The notes under the pieces are model-generated. The model searched no databases. It saw only the letters and a program-made list of their open reading frames with translations, and was not told the DNA's origin. From JAVJSD01 sp040219575 (lineage in GTDB: Bacteria > Planctomycetota > Planctomycetia > Pirellulales > Pirellulaceae): a stretch of 64,000 nt of DNA. The stretch is from positions 1 through 64,000 of the forward strand of contig JAVJSD010000019.1 in assembly GCA_040219575.1 (NCBI GenBank). Reading direction: 5' to 3'. The translations under genes and the position numbers were made by a program. Shown here in pieces: positions 43,969 to 52,980 of the stretch (position 1 is the first letter of the stretch; each line of letters begins with the position of its first letter).

Positions 43969-44250
43969 GTGGAAGAGCAGCGACCACGAATCAGCATCAT
44001 GGACGCACTAGCCCTTACGATGGGTTGCTGCGTAATCATCGCAGCGATTCGCGCCGCCAGCTTGGGCGACACGATCTCGATCTTCGTTGGAGTACTCATA
44101 TCGGGCATGCTCTCGGTTTACTGCCTGAGCAAATGTCGCAGCGCTGAGGCACTTCTTGCATGGTTTCTGCTCACGTTGCTCGTCGCCTTTGTGTTCGCCG
44201 GTTTGGCGGCGATGTCGGGGATCCAACTCTACCCGCGGGCTGGCCGGTAG
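43969..44250 (+). CDS. Small membrane protein (93 residues)
   Basis: GTG start at 43969 with GGAG about eight bases upstream; an ATG at 43999 is possible. Up to three hydrophobic segments: ALALTMGCCVIIAAIRAASL, SIFVGVLISGMLSVYCL and LLAWFLLTLLVAFVFAGLA. No family recognised. Confidence 0.55.
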   Translation: MEEQRPRISIMDALALTMGCCVIIAAIRAASLGDTISIFVGVLISGMLSVYCLSKCRSAEALLAWFLLTLLVAFVFAGLAAMSGIQLYPRAGR

Positions 44251-44712
44251 CTCATTTTCGCCACACGGAAGCAATCGGGGCCAGGCATCTCCGGAGAGGT
44301 GCGAAGGTCTCCCTCCGTGGAGTTGACTGGCCCGCAGTTGCGGGATTTTGGGCGTGAGGTGGGGATTCGACGGCGGCCGCCGTGTGGCGCTGGGACAAGT
44401 CCAGCGGCTCAGGATGGTGAAGTGTCGAGGCGCGCCGAATGCGCGCGAGTTGCGCGTGAAAAGCGCGCGAGCAGCGCGTCGGCTGCGCGGGGCCCGGGAT
44501 AGGATGAAGTATGCGGCGCGTCGTGCCGCGAATTTCGGCGGCGGTCGACGATCCGCGAGGCGGGTCAAGAAGGGATCGCAGTGGTGAATTGGACGTGGTG
44601 AATGCCGGCCCAATTCACCATACACGCGTTGACGGGGTGGGGGGTGGTGGTGAATTGGCTTCGAATGGAGAAGCGCCGCGGTGGTGAATCGGCGTCGTCG
44701 CGGCGCGGCGGT
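44251..44712. other. Intergenic region with ACAAG hairpin and GTGAATTGG repeats
   Basis: A GGCGCTGGGACAAG hairpin lies at 44386-44410. GGTGAATTGG or its relatives recur at about 44584, 44617 (inverted, CCAATTCACC) and 44651. No gene is seen in the remaining sequence, which is rich in GCGCGC runs. Confidence 0.5.
44386..44410. repeat. GGCGCTGGGACAAG hairpin
   Basis: Stem CTGGG/CCAG around ACAAGT. One base differs from the complement of 88-112. Confidence 0.55.
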
Positions 44713-45858
44713 CTACTCTTCCAACTGCCGCCACTGGTCGGCTTCCAGGCCGATGTCGTGCAGCTCGATCGTGCCGCGGCGCTTTCCCGGCGAGACCAGC
44801 AGCGCGGCGACCCCCGCGTGACGGCGGCAGTAGTCGAAGGCGGCCTCCACGCCCATCACGTAGAACGCGGTCGCCAGTGCGTCGGCGTCGGCGGCGCTGG
44901 CGGTGATCACCGTCGCCGACAACAACCGATCCGCCGGCCATCCGTTGCGCGGGTCGAGAATATGCCCATACCGTTTCCCCTGATAGTAGAACGACTGCGA
45001 GGCGCTGCCCGAGGTGCCCAGCGCGCGGTCCCGCAACACGATCTCCGCCAGGCGCCGCTCGGGCCGCAGCGGATGACGCACGCCGACCAGCCATCCGCCG
45101 CCGGCAGGGGCGTTCGGACCGAGTCGCGAGCCGCGTGCCAGCACGCTGCTGTGGCCGCCGTGGAACAGAAAGTCCGACACACCCTCGCTCGTCAAGTGAC
45201 GCGCGCCGTCGTCCAGTGCGTGGCCCTTGCCGATGCCGCCGAGGTTGATCTCCATGCCGGGCGTTTGAAAGTGGATCGTTCGCTCTTCGGCGTCGAAGTC
45301 GAGCCGCTGCGTTCCCACACGCGACAGGGCTTCCGCCAGCGCCGCCTCGTCGGGCACGCCGCCCGCGCGGCGATAAAAGCCCCATACTTTCGAGAGTGGG
45401 CCGGCCGTCATGTCGAAGGCGCCGCCGGTTTGCCGCCAGTGTTCGATGGCCCGGGCGAAGAGCGCGGCGAGTCCCGGCTCCACTTCCACGGGCTGCTCCG
45501 CCGCGGTGCGATTGAGGCGGCTGACTTCGCTCTGCTCGCGGTAGACGCTCATCTGTTGTTCGAGCGGCTCCAGGCGGTCGAGCGCTTCGACGCATCGCTC
45601 GGCCGCGCCGCCGTGCTGGCCCGCGTTAAGGTACAGCGCGAACTTGCAGGCCATTGCATCGCGCGAGACCTCCAGCAGGTAGGCGGCGCTGGCGGCGTCG
45701 GCGACGGGGGGAGGTTGACTACGAGCCTCCCCGACGCCGCTCGCACCGGGCGCGCCGGGCGGCGTCTCGGCGGCGATGCCGTCGGCCAGATCGGCGACGG
45801 CGTCGATGGCCGCTTCGCCGCGGAGGAATTGGCGTCGAGTGGACTTGCGGGGCGACAT
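44713..45858 (-). CDS. apbE: FAD:protein FMN transferase (ApbE)
   Basis: 381 residues. ApbE covalently attaches FMN from FAD to Thr/Ser of proteins such as NqrB, NqrC and RnfG. The family core is intact: FDMTAGPLSKVWGFYR, EINLGGIGKGHALDD (residues about 204-217) and YGHILDPRNGWP, with the Asp/Thr metal region DADALATAFYVMG. The N-terminus STRRQFLRG with Ala-rich stretch suggests Tat export, fitting a periplasmic role. ATG 45858 lies 15 bases downstream of the enolase-superfamily gene stop, so they form an operon. No NqrB/Rnf gene is nearby. Confidence 0.92.
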   Translation of the reverse strand: MSPRKSTRRQFLRGEAAIDAVADLADGIAAETPPGAPGASGVGEARSQPPPVADAASAAYLLEVSRDAMACKFALYLNAGQHGGAAERCVEALDRLEPLEQQMSVYREQSEVSRLNRTAAEQPVEVEPGLAALFARAIEHWRQTGGAFDMTAGPLSKVWGFYRRAGGVPDEAALAEALSRVGTQRLDFDAEERTIHFQTPGMEINLGGIGKGHALDDGARHLTSEGVSDFLFHGGHSSVLARGSRLGPNAPAGGGWLVGVRHPLRPERRLAEIVLRDRALGTSGSASQSFYYQGKRYGHILDPRNGWPADRLLSATVITASAADADALATAFYVMGVEAAFDYCRRHAGVAALLVSPGKRRGTIELHDIGLEADQWRQLEE

Positions 45859-45873
45859 GAAGTCTTTCCAGTA

Positions 45874-47331
45874 TCAGCTGGCGGGATGCCGCCGCGCGAT
45901 CCACCGGGCGAGCGGCTCCATCGAGGCCCAGTCCGGCTCGTCGAAGACGCCGAAGCCGGGGCATTGCAGGCTGCCGCACTCGACCGCGCCGTCGCGCACG
46001 TTCAAGAACCACTCGTCGCCGCGCCGCGTGTACAGGTCGCGATGCCGGCGCGTGGCCGAGGCCTTGTCCTTCTCCGACAGCATCGACAGGCCGAAGTTGT
46101 AGTGATGGCCGTTGCGTTCGCAGTGCGTGAGTCCCAGCATGCCGACGCTGACGAAATCCTGCTGCAGCGGCGCGACCGGCAGGTTCTGCAGGTCCTCGCC
46201 GCTGAGCAGCAACTCCTCGCCCTGGTCGGCGAAGTGCGAAATCAGGGCCTTGCTCATCAGCGACTTGAAGACGCCTTTGCAGTTCTTGTGCGAGGTGCCG
46301 GCGTAGCCCAGCAGCCGCGCGCGGCGGAAGGCGGAGAGCGAACTGTCCGACTCGTCGATGATCAGCGGCTTCAACTTGCCGATGCGGCGCAGCGCCGGTC
46401 CGGCGCTCTTGTCGAGCGACAGTCGCCGCGACAGCGGCTGTTCGATGTACGCGATGTGCTGGAACAGGCCGAGCTGTTCGGCCTCCAGCCGCCGCACGAA
46501 CTGGGCCAGCTTGTCGAGATCGTCGTAGGCCTCGTTGGCGTCGAGCGTGACGACCGGCTCGCGCTGGTAAGGCAGCAAGTCGGAAATCCTCGCCAGCCGC
46601 GCCAAGTCGAAGGCGGCGTCGCCCGTGATCTTCACCTTGAAGTGCGACACGCCGTCGAGCCGCACATACTCCTCGACGGTCTCCGGCAAGCCGTCGTCGA
46701 GGCGCTGCTCGGCGGGCCAGTCTTCGGCGGTGAGCGGATCGTACGGGCCGATGGTGTGACGAATGTTGATCCGCGTCACCGGACTCGGCGGCAGGAACGT
46801 CTCGGCCCGCATGCCGGCCAGTTCCTTGTGCACCGCTTCCGGCTGAAAGCCCAGGCGATCTTCGCGGACCATCGACCACAACGGCCTGCCGGCCAGACGG
46901 CTGACGCCGTCCAACAAGGCGCGCTCCATGATCGCCGAGGCGAAGGTCAAGGTCAGTTCCTCCTGCTCGCGCCGCGCTCCTTCGGCCATGATTTCGCGAT
47001 GGCGTGCGAGCCAGAAATCGAAGGGCGAGGTGAACGGGCCGCCCTTTTTATAGGCCGCTGCGGCGAACTCCAGCAGCGACGCCAGTTCGCGGCGTTTGAG
47101 GCCGGTCTCGCGCCCCGGGCGCTTGTCGAGCCAGCGGACGCTGAGTCGATCGCCCGCGCAGCCGAAGGTCTCGCCGCCGGCGTCGTCGCGAATCACCATC
47201 CGCACATGGCAGAGCGGGCTGGTGGTGGGCGGAACGGATTCGGCGCGGCCGGCTTTTCCCAGCGCGAAAGCGAATCGCGCCGGGACGGTCTCGCGGATGA
47301 AGAGTTCGAGATGCTCGATGCGATACGTCAT
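45874..47331 (-). CDS. Enolase-superfamily enzyme (muconate lactonizing/mandelate racemase type)
   Basis: 485 residues from ATG 47331. N-terminal capping domain MTYRIEHLELFIRETVP followed by a TIM-barrel. Likely catalytic Lys pair FKVKITG (residue about 232), metal ligands in VTLDANEAYDD (about 263), YIEQPL (about 295) and IIDESDSS (about 324), and the second catalytic Lys region SHKNCKGVFKS. These are the hallmarks of an enolase-superfamily racemase, epimerase or cycloisomerase that abstracts a proton next to a carboxylate. The protein is about 100 residues longer than most members. Co-directional with and 15 bases upstream of apbE. Substrate unknown. Confidence 0.82.
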   Translation of the reverse strand: MTYRIEHLELFIRETVPARFAFALGKAGRAESVPPTTSPLCHVRMVIRDDAGGETFGCAGDRLSVRWLDKRPGRETGLKRRELASLLEFAAAAYKKGGPFTSPFDFWLARHREIMAEGARREQEELTLTFASAIMERALLDGVSRLAGRPLWSMVREDRLGFQPEAVHKELAGMRAETFLPPSPVTRINIRHTIGPYDPLTAEDWPAEQRLDDGLPETVEEYVRLDGVSHFKVKITGDAAFDLARLARISDLLPYQREPVVTLDANEAYDDLDKLAQFVRRLEAEQLGLFQHIAYIEQPLSRRLSLDKSAGPALRRIGKLKPLIIDESDSSLSAFRRARLLGYAGTSHKNCKGVFKSLMSKALISHFADQGEELLLSGEDLQNLPVAPLQQDFVSVGMLGLTHCERNGHHYNFGLSMLSEKDKASATRRHRDLYTRRGDEWFLNVRDGAVECGSLQCPGFGVFDEPDWASMEPLARWIARRHPAS

Positions 47332-47439
47332 GCGAGATGCGGGGGATCGACGGAAGGCGGAAGGGCGACTCCCTCCCATTCTATTCCAAAAAGCGTCTCG
47401 TCCGCGGAATTCGTGGGCGAGCCGCCAGCGAATCCGTCT

Positions 47440-48663
47440 TCATTCCCGGCCGAAATACTGCTCTTCCCTGGGCAGGCCGACGACCTTCCAGGCGGCGGGA
47501 AAGAAGCGCACGATCTTGGTCGGACGGTAGCCTTCCAGCAGCATGCCGCATTGCACCTGAATCTGCACGCCGCTGCAGCCGGGCAGAACGGGGACCTTGT
47601 TGGTCTTCAAGATGTTGCCCCCTTTGCGATCGTTGACGATGTCGTAAGTCATCAGGCACTCCCTGGCCACCGCGATCGTTCCCTTGGGGGCGAGGTCGTC
47701 CTTCGCGCCGCCCGAGGTCGGCCAACCGAGTTTCTCGGGCACGATGATCTTCAAATCCTCGAACAGCGTCGGGTCGATGCCGTCGAAGAAGGTGATGGTG
47801 ACGATCTGCTGTTTGTCGTCGACCGCGTCGACCCAGCCCGGGATGCCGCGCTGCCGGATGTGATCGCGGTGCCGCCGGAGTTGTCGGGCGGAAGCCAGCG
47901 CGCGGCTCTCTTCGTCGAGCCAGATTCGCAGCACGCGGCCGGGGCCGTAGAGCGTCGCCCAGGTGAGATTCATCTGCACCAGTTGCCCGGGTTTGATGCT
48001 CTCCAGCGAGCCGAACCCGCCTGCCTGGTAGACGACGCTGCTCGACAGGAGATCGAACTTTTGTGCATCGCCAGTGGGCTGGCCCTCGCGCTGAAGCGTG
48101 GCGGTGAGCGTGTTCTCGCTGCGGTCGACCTCGTCGACTTTCCAGATCTCCTTTCGGCGGGCGTGATAACTGAAATCGTCTTCCAGCCGCAGGCAGCGCG
48201 TGAAGTCGACTTCGGGCGACTTCCGCTCGTTCGACATGCTCTGCAGTTTGCCCCGAACCATCCGCCAATGCCGCTGCTCGACATCCGGTCGTTCGAAAAA
48301 CCAGCCATGCAGATGCGTGCCGATGGGAATGTCCTGCAGCGCGGCGGGCTGCCCTTGGTAGTAGATGCTTGCATAGGGCAGCAGCGCGGCCGTCACGGAA
48401 TAGTCCATCAAGGCGCGCGACTGCGTGTCGTTGCGATCGACGCGCAACTTGACGATGCGCTCGGTATGGTCGCCGCCAAGGAATTCGCCGGAGATGTAAT
48501 GCGCGGCGTCGGCGGGCGGAAATTCGCCGGGCGCCGGCTGAAACCAGGGCAGCGATTCGTCCTGATTGGCGTCGGTTCGGTACGCGGGCGGGTCGCCGGC
48601 GAAGGCGGTCGTGGCGGCGAGACACAGCACCGCAACGAGATAGAGGTACGTCGCTTTCAGCAT
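47440..48663 (-). CDS. Secreted protein of unknown function (407 residues)
   Basis: A signal peptide (MLKATYLYLVAVLCLAATTAFA) begins a mature protein with an internal beta-rich part. Segments such as AHYISGEFLGGDHTERIVKL, IPIGTHLHGWFFERPD and PGCSGVQIQVQCGMLLEGYR are characteristic of a planctomycete family that I cannot name further. It sits between the enolase-superfamily and DUF1552 genes, all on the minus strand. No motif indicating an enzyme was found. Confidence 0.7.
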   Translation of the reverse strand: MLKATYLYLVAVLCLAATTAFAGDPPAYRTDANQDESLPWFQPAPGEFPPADAAHYISGEFLGGDHTERIVKLRVDRNDTQSRALMDYSVTAALLPYASIYYQGQPAALQDIPIGTHLHGWFFERPDVEQRHWRMVRGKLQSMSNERKSPEVDFTRCLRLEDDFSYHARRKEIWKVDEVDRSENTLTATLQREGQPTGDAQKFDLLSSSVVYQAGGFGSLESIKPGQLVQMNLTWATLYGPGRVLRIWLDEESRALASARQLRRHRDHIRQRGIPGWVDAVDDKQQIVTITFFDGIDPTLFEDLKIIVPEKLGWPTSGGAKDDLAPKGTIAVARECLMTYDIVNDRKGGNILKTNKVPVLPGCSGVQIQVQCGMLLEGYRPTKIVRFFPAAWKVVGLPREEQYFGRE

Positions 48664-48721
48664 GATTCGACCGTCTCAAATGCTCGGGGTTTCCGCAGCG
48701 CTTGCACCCATGCAGCGGAGA

Positions 48722-50098
48722 TCAAGCCACGACTTCCGAAACGGCGCCGAGGCTGTCCTGAAAGTGCTCCGTTTCGACGTCCATGCGGTGCAGCATGGTC
48801 AGCAGCAGGTTGCTCAAGCGGGCATTGGAATCAACCGGCCGACTGCAAATACGATAATGACTACCGGCGTTCTCCACGTCGTACTTGTCGATATGAGGCA
48901 AATTGAAATCGACGTGCTGGCCGTGCTTCACGCCGAGCGCCTTGCCGCCCGCGTACAACGTGGGCAGGTTCGCGTTGCCATGACTGTGGCCGTACGCCAT
49001 GCCGCTGCCCCACAGCACCTGAGTCGTGTCCAGCAGCGATCCGTTGACGTCCTCATGCTGCTGGAGTTGATCGAGAAAATAGCTGAACTGTTCGACCAGG
49101 AAGGTGTCGGTCTGCGTCAAGCGGCGAAGTTGTTCAGGATCGCCGTTGTGGTGCGACAGTCCGTGCCGCGTTTGCGAGATGCCGATATCGGGAATCGCGC
49201 CGCCGTTGGATTCACTGCAAATCATGCAGGTGATGACGCGTGTCATGTCGGTCCGCAGGGCCAGCACCATCAGGTCGTAGAACAGGCGGTGGTATTCGCC
49301 GACGAGCGTCTTGTCGATCGTGCCGGTGTAGCGGGCGGCTTCCGATGCGGGAATTTCGGGTTTGGGAACACTGAGCCACTCCGCGGCGCGATCGGTCCGC
49401 ACTTCCACCTGGCGGACGGCGGTCAGGTACTCGTCGAGCTTGTTGCGATCCGCGGCGCCCAGCGCCGCGTTGACGCGCCGCGCGTCGTCGAGCACGGCGT
49501 CGAGGATGCTGCCGCGACGATCCAACCGGCGTCGCACGACGTCGGCGCCTCCTTGCTCCTCGCCAAACAAGCGCTGGAAAATCGCCTTCACGTTGTGTTC
49601 GGCGGGGATCTGAATGCCGTCCCGCGACCAGGCCAACGAGTGTCCTTCGATCGCCAGTTCCAGCGAAGGGAACCGCGTGTACTTGCCCTGCACCTCCGCC
49701 ATCAGTTGATCGGCGGAAACCGTGTTGCGAAATGCTCCGCCGTCGCGCGGGACGTCGGCGCCGGTCAGCCACACCTTGTCGCAGTTGTGGTGCTTGCCCA
49801 GCACATTGGGATGGTGAAGACCGCTGATCGGCGTGACATGGGCGCGGTGCCGCTCCAGCGAGGCCAGCGGCGAGGTGAACTCGAAATCCTTGCCGGCCTG
49901 CTGGATCTGCCAGGTCAGCGTGTTCACACCGTTGGGGATGTAGAGGAACACGCTGCGCTTGGGAGGCGCCGTCGGCCGCTCGGCGGCGAACAAGCCCGAG
50001 GGCTGCATGCACTCGAGCATCGGCAGCGCGATGCTGGCGCCGAGGCCGCGCAGGACATGTCTGCGGTTGAGCGTCATTCGCTGCGTTGGAATCGGCAT
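48722..50098 (-). CDS. DUF1552 family Tat-exported protein
   Basis: 458 residues. Twin-arginine leader LNRRHVLRGLGASIALPMLE, then the DUF1552 body: KRSVFLYIPNGVNTLTW, HVTPISGLHHPNVLG, SHHNGDPEQLRRL and VLWGSGMAYGHSHGNANLPT. The fold is related to DUF1501 and alkaline phosphatase-like proteins; activity is not established. In planctomycetes it is nearly always encoded beside a DUF1592-type cytochrome, as here (the cytochrome gene ends 51 bases upstream), so the two probably act as one secreted complex. Confidence 0.92.
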   Translation of the reverse strand: MPIPTQRMTLNRRHVLRGLGASIALPMLECMQPSGLFAAERPTAPPKRSVFLYIPNGVNTLTWQIQQAGKDFEFTSPLASLERHRAHVTPISGLHHPNVLGKHHNCDKVWLTGADVPRDGGAFRNTVSADQLMAEVQGKYTRFPSLELAIEGHSLAWSRDGIQIPAEHNVKAIFQRLFGEEQGGADVVRRRLDRRGSILDAVLDDARRVNAALGAADRNKLDEYLTAVRQVEVRTDRAAEWLSVPKPEIPASEAARYTGTIDKTLVGEYHRLFYDLMVLALRTDMTRVITCMICSESNGGAIPDIGISQTRHGLSHHNGDPEQLRRLTQTDTFLVEQFSYFLDQLQQHEDVNGSLLDTTQVLWGSGMAYGHSHGNANLPTLYAGGKALGVKHGQHVDFNLPHIDKYDVENAGSHYRICSRPVDSNARLSNLLLTMLHRMDVETEHFQDSLGAVSEVVA

Positions 50099-50149
50099 GA
50101 GGATCGATCTCCGATCGAGGCGGCAAGGGAAGTGTTGAGTAAGGAAGAA

Positions 50150-52582
50150 CTAGCGCTTCTGGAACAAGTCGGAGAGGACGAACGCTTCGACGATCTCGCG
50201 GAGGCGATAGTCGCGGTCGCGTGCGACCGCGGCGATCGCTTCGAGCTGGTCGCGGTCGTCGATGGTCATGGTGCGGCGCAAGCCGTAGGTCGCCAGCTTC
50301 TCGATAAACGTTTCGTTGAACTGATCGAGATCCGCGAGCAGCAGTTGTTTGAATTGGTCGGCGTTTCCGAATTCTCGTCCGTCGGGAAACGCGCCGCTGG
50401 CGTCGACCGGCGGGTCGGCCCCGGTCCCTTCCGTTGGTTCATGGGTCCGCCACTCGCCGATCGCGTTGAAGTTCTCGAAGGCCAGCCCGAGCGGGTCGAT
50501 CTTGCGGTGGCACGCGGCGCAGTTCGGATCGTGGATATGCGCCGCGAGCTTCATTCGCAGGGTGGCCTTGGGGGTGTCGACGGGATTGGGTTCAATCGCA
50601 TCGACGTTGGCCGGCGGCGGAGGCGGCGTCTTGCCGAGGATGACTTCCGAAACCCAGGCGCCGCGATGCACCGGTCGATGCCGTGTACCGTCGGAAGTGA
50701 GCGACAGGATCGAAGCGTGTGTCAGGATCCCGCCGCGCTGAAGTTTGGGATCGAGCGCGACGCGTTGAAATTCGTCGTTGGCGACGTTGGGAATTCCGTA
50801 AAACCGCGCCAAGCGAGGATTGACCATCGTCCAGTCGGAGTCGAGAAACTCGCGGAGCGACAGGTCTTGATGCAGCACCTCGTGAAAGTACTCGATCGTC
50901 TCCTGGATCATGCTCTGTTCGAGATGCGCGTCGTAGTTGGGGTAGATCCCCCGATCCGGCGGAAACATGCCGACTTTGCGCAGATGCAGCCACTGCGTGG
51001 CGAAGGATTCGCTGAACCGCTTGGATCGCGGATCGGCCAGCATCCGCGCCGCTTGACGTCGCAGTTCGTCCCGGTCGCGAAGCTTGCCCTGTTCGGCGAG
51101 CGCGAACAGTTCGTCGTCCGGCATCGTGCTCCACAGCAGGTACGAAAGACGAGAGGCGATCTCCCAGTCGGTGAGCGTATGGCGCTGCCTGCTCTCATCG
51201 CCTTCGGCGAGGAACAGAAAACTCTTGGAGCAGAGAATGGCGGTCATGGCCGACTTCATGGCGCCGGCGAACGTCTCGCCCGCGGCCAATTCGCTGGCCG
51301 CGATGTTGACGTAAACGTCGAGTTCGTCCGGCGCGAGAGGCCGACGGAAGGCGCGCCGCGCCAGGGCCGCCAGGCCGCCGCGGACTTGCTCGATGTTGCC
51401 TTCGCTGTTGCCTTCGCTCGTCGACTCGTCGCGGGGCATGTACTCGTCGCGACGCTGTTGTTCTTGCGCGGTGACGATCGGGCCGCGCATCGTGATCGAG
51501 TCGATGATCAGCACGGGCGACCGCGGGTTTCCCTGTTGGTCGGTGATCTTCATTTGCCAGGGGGCGCGTTCCTGCCTGGTGCTGATGAACGGGATGCGGC
51601 TGTGCGCGGTCGATCGCGGATGGCGCGGCGGCCCCGTCAGATTGAGCACGTGGAGCGACGGCGCGCGAACATCGGGGAAGTGAGCCCGGAAGGTGACCTG
51701 CGTCGGCTCGTCCTCGGGCGCGACGATGTCCTGCTCGAAGAGGATGCGATCGAGCTTCCACTCGTAGACCTGCATTCTCGGCGCGGGGCCGTTCTCCGGC
51801 TTCAGGCCGCTGACCTGATAGGTGAATTCATAGATGCCGGGTCCGGGGAACTTGAGGCCGTCGCGGTAGGGGTTCGAGGCGCGAAAGGCCTCGCCGGAGG
51901 TGACCAGTTCATAGCGCACCTTGTCGAGGAGGCCGGCCTCGGCGAGACGATCGTAATGCGGGTGGTCGGGTTTCAGATCGACGGCGTTGGTGGTCGCCTC
52001 GAGATACGCGATCTTTTGCTCGGGGTAGGCCTCGTTGAGGACGACTTCCGCCGCGGCGATGTACTTGTCGATGTGCGTGGCGGAGAGCGTGAGCACGGAG
52101 CCGAGTCGCTCGAAGCCCTTCCACTCCGGGTCTTCGAGCAGTCCGCCCGGGTCTGCGGCGTCGTAGTGGACGCCGAGGAGATCGCGGACCGTGTTGACGT
52201 ATTCCTCGCGGGTCAGGCGGTTGTACGTCACGCGGCCCCGCTGCGCCATCCGCGCGGCCTCTCCCTCGCGGATGCGGGCGGCGAGCCACTCCACGATTTG
52301 TGCACTCTGCTCGGCGGTGGGGCGATCGGCTTCGCCTTCGGGGGGCATCTCGCCGGAGTTGATCCGCTCCATGACCTCCGCCCATTGCGGGGTATCCTTG
52401 CGGCCGACGTCCCGCGACAAGACATCGAAGCGAAAGTCGCCCTCCTGCACCTCGTCGTTGTGGCAGCGAACACAGTGCGTATTGAGAAAGGGTTGCACCT
52501 CGCGATCGAACGACGGCGCCGCGAAGACGCATGCCGGGGAGACCAGGATCAGCAGCAGCGCGATGCGAAGGCGACGAGGCAT
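50150..52582 (-). CDS. DUF1592/DUF1588 planctomycete cytochrome c
   Basis: 810 residues with a signal peptide (MPRRLRIALLLILVSPACVF). An N-terminal cytochrome module has CVRCH (Cys37-His41), followed by DUF1587 (YNRLTREEYVNTVRDLL), a carbohydrate-binding-like insert, DUF1595, DUF1592 (IASRLSYLLWSTMPDDEL), DUF1588 (ILSLTSDGTRHRPVHRG) and DUF1585 at the C-terminus. A second heme motif CAACH near residue 687 (ending DPLGLAFENF) is present. Partner of the DUF1552 protein downstream. Thought to act in periplasmic electron transfer linked to carbohydrate breakdown; this role is inferred from genome context in the phylum, not shown for this family. Confidence 0.92.
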   Translation of the reverse strand: MPRRLRIALLLILVSPACVFAAPSFDREVQPFLNTHCVRCHNDEVQEGDFRFDVLSRDVGRKDTPQWAEVMERINSGEMPPEGEADRPTAEQSAQIVEWLAARIREGEAARMAQRGRVTYNRLTREEYVNTVRDLLGVHYDAADPGGLLEDPEWKGFERLGSVLTLSATHIDKYIAAAEVVLNEAYPEQKIAYLEATTNAVDLKPDHPHYDRLAEAGLLDKVRYELVTSGEAFRASNPYRDGLKFPGPGIYEFTYQVSGLKPENGPAPRMQVYEWKLDRILFEQDIVAPEDEPTQVTFRAHFPDVRAPSLHVLNLTGPPRHPRSTAHSRIPFISTRQERAPWQMKITDQQGNPRSPVLIIDSITMRGPIVTAQEQQRRDEYMPRDESTSEGNSEGNIEQVRGGLAALARRAFRRPLAPDELDVYVNIAASELAAGETFAGAMKSAMTAILCSKSFLFLAEGDESRQRHTLTDWEIASRLSYLLWSTMPDDELFALAEQGKLRDRDELRRQAARMLADPRSKRFSESFATQWLHLRKVGMFPPDRGIYPNYDAHLEQSMIQETIEYFHEVLHQDLSLREFLDSDWTMVNPRLARFYGIPNVANDEFQRVALDPKLQRGGILTHASILSLTSDGTRHRPVHRGAWVSEVILGKTPPPPPANVDAIEPNPVDTPKATLRMKLAAHIHDPNCAACHRKIDPLGLAFENFNAIGEWRTHEPTEGTGADPPVDASGAFPDGREFGNADQFKQLLLADLDQFNETFIEKLATYGLRRTMTIDDRDQLEAIAAVARDRDYRLREIVEAFVLSDLFQKR

Positions 52583-52980
52583 GGATTCTCAGGCGATGCG
52601 GTGTCTCGAAGGTCTGGCGGGCGGCGATCGGCGGGGGCCCTTCGGCGGCACCGCGGACAGCGACACAAGTCGAAAGGGCAATTCACGTTATGCTGGATTT
52701 GGCGTTGATGCAAGTGCGGCGGGCTGGCGCCGAGGTGTGGTCGATGTCTGTGGTCGATGTCATCGCGCCGTGCGAGAGAGCAGCGAAGGTTCCCGAAGGG
52801 GGCGCCCGGCAGAAAACCGGTGGGCAAAAAAGAAGCCCCGCACGGGGCGGGGCTTTGGTCGCCAGAGCCTTCCGCCGCAAACGACGCCGGACCGTCGCGC
52901 TTGCGGGAAGGCTGCAGCGGGCAGTCTTCTGCCATCAGGTTGGGTCGGCCGCCGCCGGAATCCTCCGGCGCGGCGGGGAT
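52583..52980. other. Intergenic region with terminator
   Basis: 398 bases between the DUF1592 gene start and the first pseudopilin stop. It contains the minus-strand terminator at 52825-52856 and must contain the promoter of the DUF1592/DUF1552 operon, but no clear -35/-10 pair was found. Open frames here translate to antisense-like sequence. Confidence 0.5.
52825..52856 (-). terminator. Intrinsic terminator of the downstream pseudopilin copy
   Basis: On the minus strand AGCCCCGC, loop CCCGT, GCGGGGCT, then TCTTTTTT. The 8-base GC stem and T tract lie about 125 bases after the stop codon at 52981. Confidence 0.85.

Noticed and set aside
44602..48906. 1434-codon plus-strand frame opposite apbE and its neighbours
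   Set aside because: It spans several well-supported minus-strand genes and their spacers, so it cannot be a real gene.
48662..52708. 1348-codon plus-strand frame opposite the DUF1552/DUF1592 genes
   Set aside because: Same high-GC artefact; it runs across two real genes and a spacer.
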